The position numbers were made by a program, and so were the translations under genes. A stretch of 64,000 bases of DNA from contig VSJF01000007.1 in assembly GCA_009739215.1 (NCBI GenBank), positions 1,488,001 to 1,552,000 of the forward strand, read 5' to 3'. This stretch comes from Floccularia luteovirens (lineage: Eukaryota; Basidiomycota; Agaricomycetes; Agaricales; Squamanitaceae). This document shows positions 57,472 to 64,000 of the stretch, piece by piece (position 1 is the stretch's first letter; every line of letters begins with the position of its first letter). The notes below the pieces were generated by a model. It had not been told where the DNA came from. It searched no databases and saw only the letters and a program-made list of their open reading frames with translations.

Positions 57472-60153
57472 ATGTCCCAGCAGTATTCTTTCAAGGAGCG
57501 TCTCAGAGGTGTATCTCTCATCTTTGCGTACGTTTTCTACTGCTACCCATCGTTTGTGAACTTATCTGACGAGCGTACTTATAGGTGTGGGACAGCCCTC
57601 TTCTCGGATGGTAGCTATATGTTATATTTTCTGCCTTTTCAATTTTTTTGACCATCACCAGGATATGCCAACGGTGTCGTTGGAAATGGCAAGTCTACTA
57701 TTCCTCCCATCTAGTAGAATCTATCCTGATAACCTCTTGATAACAGTCAACACCTGTCAGTCACATTGACGCCAATCGCGACATTCACTCTTGACTTACT
57801 GATACCTGATAGTGTTGACTCGAATCTATGGCGCTGAGAAGCTTGCAGAACACAACCACACCAGGGTACTTAGCAGTATGACGTTTGCGGGAACAATTGT
57901 GGGCATGCTTATTTTTGGTAAGCACATTGCCTTTGTAGTACTGAAAGTTGTTCGTCACCACAATCTCATCTTTACCCCCTACCAGGCTACCTTTCAGACA
58001 AAATTGGAAGGAAGTTCGGGATGGCAAGTCTTATTTCCGTTTGATGGTGGAGGCATTTTCATTAAACAAACCTGATAGATGACAGCTACTGGCATCGTTG
58101 CTCTTTTCTCCGGTTTATCTGCTGCGTCGTCTGGTGCACACGGTAGTGTCAATGGCTTGTTTAGCATGCTCAGCGCTATGCGGTTCGTCTTTCCACCATA
58201 TCATCTTGGAGCCTCAGTTAATCTCCCCTTAGCTTCTTGATTGGTATTGGTGTAGGAGCCGAATACCCTTGTGGTTCCGTGTCTGCTTCAGAACAGTCCG
58301 AAGAATCCAACATCAGCAAGAACGCTCAACATCGGTGGTTTGCTCTTGCAACAAGTACGGGACATAGTCATTTGGGAATTTGACCATTCATTGAAAACTG
58401 TGATCTTAGATTCTATGATTGATTTCGGCTTCGTGATCTCCTCATTCGTCCCCCTGGTCCTGTTTTGGATGTGAGTACTCCAAGTCCGCCTACAGGAAAG
58501 AAAAATGGATGCTATATCTATGATCTAGATTCGGGAATGACCACTTACGTGCGGTTTGGCGCCTTTCGCTTGGCTTGGGGATTGTCCCCGCCCTTGCCGT
58601 GTTCATCTGGCGATTGAACATGGACGAACCGGTCCGATTCAAGAAAGACTCGATGAAACATGCTCGTATCCCATATATGCTCATCCTTCGTCGTTACGGT
58701 GGTTCCTTGGCTGCTATTTCCGCAACTTGGTTAGCTGTAACCTGACTCTTCATTTGGTGATTCAGCGACTCATAGCTCTCCCATGCAGGTTCCTTTACGA
58801 TATTATCTCGTGCGTCTAAGGAAGCTTTTATTTATATAAAATCGCTCATCTTTGCTTTGTGTGCCTACAGATATCCGGTGAATAGATAAAAATAACTCAT
58901 TCTTCTGAATCTGCGATTCTAATACATTGTTTCTTTCGATAGTTCGGCATTTATTCTTCCGTTGTCATTAACAAGTGAATGAGATTTTTTTGCAAGAAAT
59001 TGATCGGTGACTAACACATATATGTTTAACAGTATTACCGGAGGAAAAGATGACCTCGTCACTGTTTTCGGCTGGGCTACCGTCATCAAGTAAGTCTTAT
59101 GTTCACGATGAGCGATAGTATGTGTTCAACTTTTTTATAGCTTGTTCTACATGCCAGGTAACTATAGCACGTATTTTCTCATCCGCATATCTTAACATCC
59201 CGTCAAAAGGAACACTCGGTGGTGCTTTCATTGTAGACTACTTGGGACCAAAATGGACTATGGTATGCATAAGATCTGCCACAATGAAGTATAGAATTAT
59301 AATCCCGATTCATAACAGATCACAGGACTTGTATTACAAGCAATCATTGGATTCATCATGAGCGGTCTTTATTCGGCATTGACCAAGCACATTGCTGCAT
59401 TTGCGGTAATATCTTAATCAGTTCTTCTGAGCTCTTTGACTGATGTTGTAATCAGGTCGTATATGGAATCTTCCTGAGCTTCGGAGAACTCGGTGTGTAG
59501 AGTAATCACATTTCAGATAGACTATTCCTCATGTACATGGTTGATAGGTCCCGGTAATTGTCTTGGTCTCTTGGCGAGTAAAAGCAGCCCAACTGCTGTT
59601 CGTGGTCAGTTCTATGGGGCCGCTGCTGCTATCGGCAAAGTCGGTGCCTTCGTTGGTACATGGAGTGAGTACTCACACTTTTCATGATGCTTTTGCCTGC
59701 TGATGCTCTTGTAGTATTCCCTCCGATTATTGATGGTAAGTTTTGAATGATATCATCACATTGCCTTGTCACCAACAAAGATTAGCATTCGGTGGCTCTG
59801 ATACTGACCGTGGAAACACCGGTCCATTCTGGATCGGCAGTGGTAAGTCGATTCCTGATTTGAAGACAATCCCAATATAGTGTTAACACAATTTATGTAG
59901 GTTTTGCAGTTTTGAGTGCACTTATTACATTCTTCTTCATCAGACCATTGTCCCATGACGGTATGGTAGAGGAGGATCGCTTGGTATGCAGAACTTTTCA
60001 TTCACAAGGTTTAGGCGTTCCTAAATACTGATTGTTCGTCAGTTCCGTGAATACTTGGAAGCCAATGGCTACGACACTTCGCATATGGGCCTTATTGGAT
60101 CTAACTCAGAAGGCTCATCAATTGACGAAAGGGACGAAAAAGTGGCTGTGTAG
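57472..60153 (+). CDS. MFS transporter, GIT1-like glycerophosphodiester permease, copy 1
   Basis: ATG at 57472 ([13 protein letters not shown]), stop at 60153, about 540 residues in roughly 16 exons. Twelve-helix MFS layout: [17 protein letters not shown] and [14 protein letters not shown] (the MFS loop 2-3 signature), [17 protein letters not shown] in helix 4, a central loop after [14 protein letters not shown], then [21 protein letters not shown] and [21 protein letters not shown]. The GAEYP and SASE motifs and the paired signature loops place it with GIT1 within the phosphate:H+ symporter group. It is likely a plasma-membrane importer of glycerophosphoinositol or glycerophosphocholine, giving phosphate from lipid breakdown. 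Two introns have GC donors (57689 and 58024). The cytosolic tail is acidic ([11 protein letters not shown]). Confidence 0.88.
57689..57812 (+). other. GC-AG intron, transporter copy 1
   Basis: The exon ends gga aat g and the intron starts gcaagt. Joining to tgttgactcg at 57813 gives [12 protein letters not shown] in frame. No GT donor nearby keeps the frame. The same intron in copy 2 (62683-62801) also starts gcaagt. Confidence 0.75.
58024..58080 (+). other. GC-AG intron, transporter copy 1 (GT in copy 2)
   Basis: After KFGM the intron begins gcaagt and ends at a tag before ATGACAGCT. In copy 2 the equivalent intron at 63012 begins gtaagt. The flanking coding sequence is the same. Confidence 0.75.
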
Positions 60154-60415
60154 ATGCTTAGATAAAGACAAGTGGTTTCTGTACGGCTATGGGGTTTTTA
60201 ATGATGATGCGCGCAACGAATTATGCACTTAACATGTAGTACACCTCGATTTAACCGTTTTCTGACCGAATTTTCATATAATCTCCAATTTCATTTTGAT
60301 GCAATATAACGCACAGCCGATTTTTGATGGCATGCTGATTATTGGAAAAGACAAACAAGGAAGTACATTAAGTGTTAAAGGCGATTTTTGATTTCATTGT
60401 TCCATCGCAGAGCCG

Positions 60416-60834
60416 CTACTTGATGTTCTTGTCTTCGCTAATTCATTCCTACGTATCATTCAAGAACAAATTTGAGAGACATATTGTAGAAAACACCCAG
60501 AAGATCAGACCCACCTCAACTGCAAACTGAATTCATCCTCAATATCATCATCGTCCCAGTTATCCTCCCACAACTTATCACCTCCAGATTTCGCTGCTCC
60601 AGGTCCAGCACCACCCAAATGTGCCAAATCAGTTTGAGAATCATCCCAATCTAAGAAGATATAGAGAGTCAAGAACGGCTCTCAAAAAGACGATGCACAG
60701 TGCTAGATACCTGCTACGGGAAACTCTTCAAACTCGTCATCTTCTTCAAGGACACCCAGATTGGGGTTATCCTGTTTGTGTAGGTCTGTAGGCTTAGACT
60801 CTACAGTTTTTGATGCGGATGTAGACGTTGACAT
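60416..60834 (-). CDS. SEM1: 26S proteasome subunit Sem1/Dss1
   Basis: ATG at 60834. The product of about 90 residues is strongly acidic: NLGVLEEDDEFEEFPVADWDD, then WEDNWDDDDIEDEFSLQL, the two acidic/aromatic blocks that define Dss1/Sem1. An intron of about 55 nt splits VADWDD from the next exon. Sem1 is a disordered lid subunit of the proteasome and also part of TREX-2 and BRCA2-type complexes. The C-terminus is uncertain: splicing a further intron gives SEDKNIK and a stop at 60416; without it, translation ends two residues after LQLR at 60505. It lies between the two transporter copies on the opposite strand. Confidence 0.88.
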
Positions 60835-61898
60835 TGGTTTGTGGGATGAGGTTGTATCAGACAGTGAAAGGCTTATGGTGATATTAACTCAAACGCGGTG
60901 ACGCGTCCTTGTCATTCACGCGCTGCGTGGGAATATCAAGCAGATAAGTATAAATTATAATTTATTTCAACCGAGCGACAATGGCGAGAAATATGTTGAA
61001 ATCTGACTCCAAGTCCCAAGATATATAAGACGCGGGGGAGGGTCTCACTGAAAATTAATAAAGGCAATGGATGAATATGAACAATAGCGAGGGGAACAAA
61101 AAAAGCGACTGAAATGAATGAATGAAAAAGGTTATTTAATCATTGCAAAACTCCGAAAGCTCATTTTGCAGTACAACTACGCATCTTGGGAGCTTCGTAT
61201 ACCTACCAAAGCTCTATGTTAAACATGTTTTATGCTTCTCGTGATATTTCTTACTTTCTAGAACTCTCCAAAATTGAATTTATGTCAAAAAATCACTAAT
61301 AACACTTCTGTGACATGCTTATTGAAAATCACTCTAGATGTTGTACTATCAATAGCAAAAATCGATTCTCCGAGATTACTTAGCACAAGTAATCCGCTTG
61401 AGACGAAGCTGAAGTTTAGGGTGGAGTGTGGCAGTCTGCATTGCAAAACCTGTGATGGGACTGAACCCATATTATTTAAACCCTAAAATAGAAAGTTGAT
61501 AGCGTGGAATGAAATTTTGGTAGTGACCCCACTGTGATAGTTTACAAACTTCGAATCTCTCCTCCCACTCGAGCTATAGCTGGAAAACAAATTGTGAGCC
61601 AAAGTTTTTTGGCATAACGCTATCGACGCCCTCGCAAATGCGAGGCCAATTAATCGAGTGCTTATTGAGCTACAAAAAGTTTTGCATCACTAGGTACATA
61701 ATACATGTATCGGTGCCTGCCCGCCAACCGGTGTTATTTCCTACCTCTTGCACTGGAATAGCAGAATCATCCATTACAGTACTAGGCCACTTTCGGGTTC
61801 ACTCATAGTGTGGTTAGCATCGCAAATCTGGTGTTCAGTGTCATGTCCTTTGTATCCATTATTTTGGTGTTCTGGAGCCTCAACTATAGGTTCGGTCT
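60835..61898. other. Intergenic, SEM1 promoter side, no gene seen
   Basis: Includes the SEM1 promoter. A plus-strand frame at 61274-61486 has no recognisable content. Confidence 0.45.
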
Positions 61899-62200
61899 TC
61901 ATTGATTCTTCCGGGTATACTTAGCTTCTTGATCAGAAGTTGCTTCGTCTGGGACTTCCACATTATCACTACATATCCCGGCAAGCAAACCATCATCGTG
62001 ATCAGATAAAACCACTTGACATTCACGTTCATCAACCTCGTCATAGGGTATACTCAGCCTCCATTGCAGCAGCAATGCTATAGGTTGTAGTAATGGCGGC
62101 AGCGGCAGCTCGAGCTGATGACCCAGGCTTTCTCCCCCTCAATGAAGACGGCTTGCTTTGAGACTTTGTCGCGGTTTTGGTGGGAGGGCTCCGTTCGGTG
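61899..62200 (-). pseudogene. Possible broken gene fragment upstream of transporter copy 2
   Basis: One minus-strand frame reads KPGSSARAAAAA and then IAAAMEAEYT with a basic/Ala-rich, protein-like composition, and stops. The next frame carries on YDEVDERECQVVLSDHDDG and EVPDEATSDQEAKYTRKNQ. Joining them needs a one-base shift near 62040 and no start codon is visible. It looks like the remains of a gene tail, but the family is not recognised and chance is possible. Confidence 0.25.
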
Positions 62201-62267
62201 TTGACGTGGTTTGTCTAATTTTATGGACATCGCGAACACTATCGTCGACACCCATGTGCACTCTCAG

Positions 62268-62287
62268 GCGGGTGGCCCCCTGGCACT
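62268..62287 (+). promoter_or_regulatory. Conserved 20-bp promoter block, transporter copy 2
   Basis: Identical to 57261-57280 and at nearly the same distance from the start codon. Confidence 0.5.
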
Positions 62288-62468
62288 TGTTACCCTTTGG
62301 TATCCCCAATAAGACATCTAATACTGTGACTCCGTTCTTCGATGAGAGTATTTCAAGTGGTTTGGAACGTTCGTGTTAATACAAAAATAAGAAGCATAGA
62401 TTCGACATGTACTGGCCAAGTTTCCACTAACCCCCAGACTTCTGCACCAAGTCCTTGAAAAGTGACAA

Positions 62469-64000
62469 ATGTCTCAGCAACCTTCTTTCAAGGAACGTAT
62501 CAGGAGTGTATCCCTCATCTTCGCGTACGTTTCTAATGCTATCTATCGTGTGTGAATTTCCTTACATGTGCGGTTACAGGTGTGGAACAAGTTTGTTCTC
62601 AGATGGTAGTTATATGTTGAATTTTTTGCTTTTACAATTTTTTGACCATCACCAGGGTATTCCAACGGTGTCATTGGAAATGGCAAGTCTATTATTCTTT
62701 CTACCTGGTTAAATCTATTCTGATAGCCCCTTGGCAATAGTCAACACTTGTCAGTCTTACTGACGCTAATCGCGATATTTCAACTTACTGACATCCGGCA
62801 GTGTTGACCCGGATTTATGGCGCTGAGAAACTTGCAGAGCACAACCACAGTAGGGTACTTAGCAGTTTGACGTTTGCAGGAACAATTGTAGGCATGCTTA
62901 TTTTTGGTGAGAACATTGTCCCATCAGTGGTGAAAACCTCTCGTCACCACCGCCTCATCTTTACCCCCGCCAGGATACCTTTCAGACAAAATTGGAAGGA
63001 AGTTCGGAATGGTAAGTTTTATCCTCATTTGATAGTTGAGGCATTTAATAATAAAAAACTTCGGATCACCTGATCTGTAGATGACGGCTACTAGTATCAT
63101 TGCTCTTTTCTCCCTTTTATCTGCTGCGTCGTCTGGTGCAAATGGTAGCGTCGATGGTCTGCTCAGTATGCTCAGCGCTATGCGGTTCGTCTCTCCGCCA
63201 TATCATCGTCAAGCCTTAGTTAATCTCCCCTTAGCTTCTTGATTGGTATCGGTATAGGAGCTGAATATCCATGCGGCTCCGTGTCTGCTTCAGAACAATC
63301 TGAAGAGTCCAACATCAGCAAGAACGCTCAACATCGGTGGTTTGTTCTTGCAACAGGTAACATAACTGTTTGTAATTTTGGCCAGTCAATGAGAACTGTT
63401 ACCTTAGATTCCATGATTGATCTCGGCTTCGTGATCTCCTCATTCGTCCCATTGATCCTGTTCTGGATGTGAGCACTCCAACTCTCGTCTACATAAATGA
63501 TATATCTATGAAATATCTCCAGATTCGGAAATGACCACTTGCGTGCTGTTTGGCGCCTTTCGCTCGGCTTGGGTGTTGTTCCCGCACTTATTGTGTTCGT
63601 CTGGCGATTAAACATGGACGAACCAGTCCGATTCAAGAAAGACTCGATGAAACATGCCCGTATCCCATATATGCTCATTCTTCGCCGTTATGGTGGTTCC
63701 TTGGCTGCTATTTCTGCAATTTGGTTAGTTGAAGTAGTTGACTCTTTAACTGGCTATCCCGAAACTCATCGCGTTCATATACAGGTTCCTCTATGATATT
63801 ATCACGTACGTCTGACTGAAATTATTATCTATCTAAAATATCTCATCTTTGCTGTGTGCCTACAGATATCCGGTAAATAGATAAAAATGACTTATTTTTC
63901 TGGATCTGCGATTCTGATACATAGTTTCTTTCGACAGTTCAGCATTTATTCTTCTATTGTCATTAACAAGTAATTGAGGTTTTTTTTTCAAGAAGTTGAT
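62469..64000 (+). CDS. MFS transporter, GIT1-like glycerophosphodiester permease, copy 2 (partial, cut by window end)
   Basis: ATG at 62469 (MSQQPSFKERIRS). The same exon-intron order as copy 1 is present through the middle of the gene: [62 protein letters not shown] and [20 protein letters not shown]. The coding blocks are close to identical and the introns moderately diverged, so the duplication is fairly recent. The first half is intact with no stops after splicing. The remaining exons lie beyond the window. The GC-AG intron at 62683-62801 is shared with copy 1; the later intron at 63012 uses a normal GT donor. Confidence 0.88.

Noticed and set aside
1..64000. Secondary-metabolite or defence gene cluster
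   Set aside because: Neighbouring genes belong to unrelated housekeeping pathways; no synthase, cluster regulator or defence module was found.

Overview
The window looks like a gene-dense piece of nuclear genome from a basidiomycete fungus, most likely an Agaricomycete. The reasons are gene content (Sac7-like RhoGAP, Skg3/CAF120 PH protein, AIG1-like GTPase, GMC oxidoreductase, GIT1-family transporters, Ser/Ala-rich GPI-anchored secreted protein) and structure: almost every gene is split by many 50-65 nt GT-AG introns. All CDS coordinates below are gene spans including introns. Intron positions were inferred by reading-frame and protein-family continuity, not from transcripts. I found no tRNA, rRNA, CRISPR or intact transposon.

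Layout. 1-6.2 kb: AIG1-like GTPase and a RhoGAP. 6.2-12.2 kb: a 6 kb stretch with almost no coding signal. 12.2-14.4 kb: a GBD/FH3 (formin N-terminus) protein. 14.9-17.7 kb: GMC oxidoreductase. 18.5-26.8 kb: two diverged SF1/Upf1-like helicases, each with an N-terminal RNase D-like region, head-to-head around PAM18/TIM14 and EFM4. 26.9-29.4 kb: carnitine acetyltransferase-like gene with an apparent frameshift. 29.5-33.7 kb: RMI1, a DNAJC8/Spf31-like J protein and COX11. 33.9-43.6 kb: RAD2/XPG nuclease and a CAF120/Skg3-like PH protein. 43.8-50.6 kb: small unknown gene, complex I NDUFB8-like subunit, SAM methyltransferase, PA2G4/Ebp1-like protein, PCC1 of KEOPS. 51.2-54.9 kb: GPI-anchored surface protein and a citrate synthase ending in a peroxisomal -AKL signal. 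57.5-64 kb: tandem pair of GIT1-like glycerophosphodiester transporters flanking SEM1/DSS1, the second cut by the window end.

The genes are mostly unlinked housekeeping functions: mitochondria (PAM18, COX11, NDUFB8), DNA repair (RMI1, RAD2), translation and proteostasis (EFM4, PA2G4, PCC1, SEM1) and acetyl-CoA metabolism (carnitine acetyltransferase and citrate synthase). I see no biosynthetic cluster.

The most unusual signals are splicing features. A 4-nt microexon is needed to keep the GMC oxidoreductase in frame. A 3-nt microexon restores a conserved Trp-Ser at the citrate synthase active site. GC-AG introns occur in the transporter pair, including one intron where one paralogue uses GT and the other GC. 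The exonuclease-like/helicase pair is the best candidate for an under-described protein architecture.
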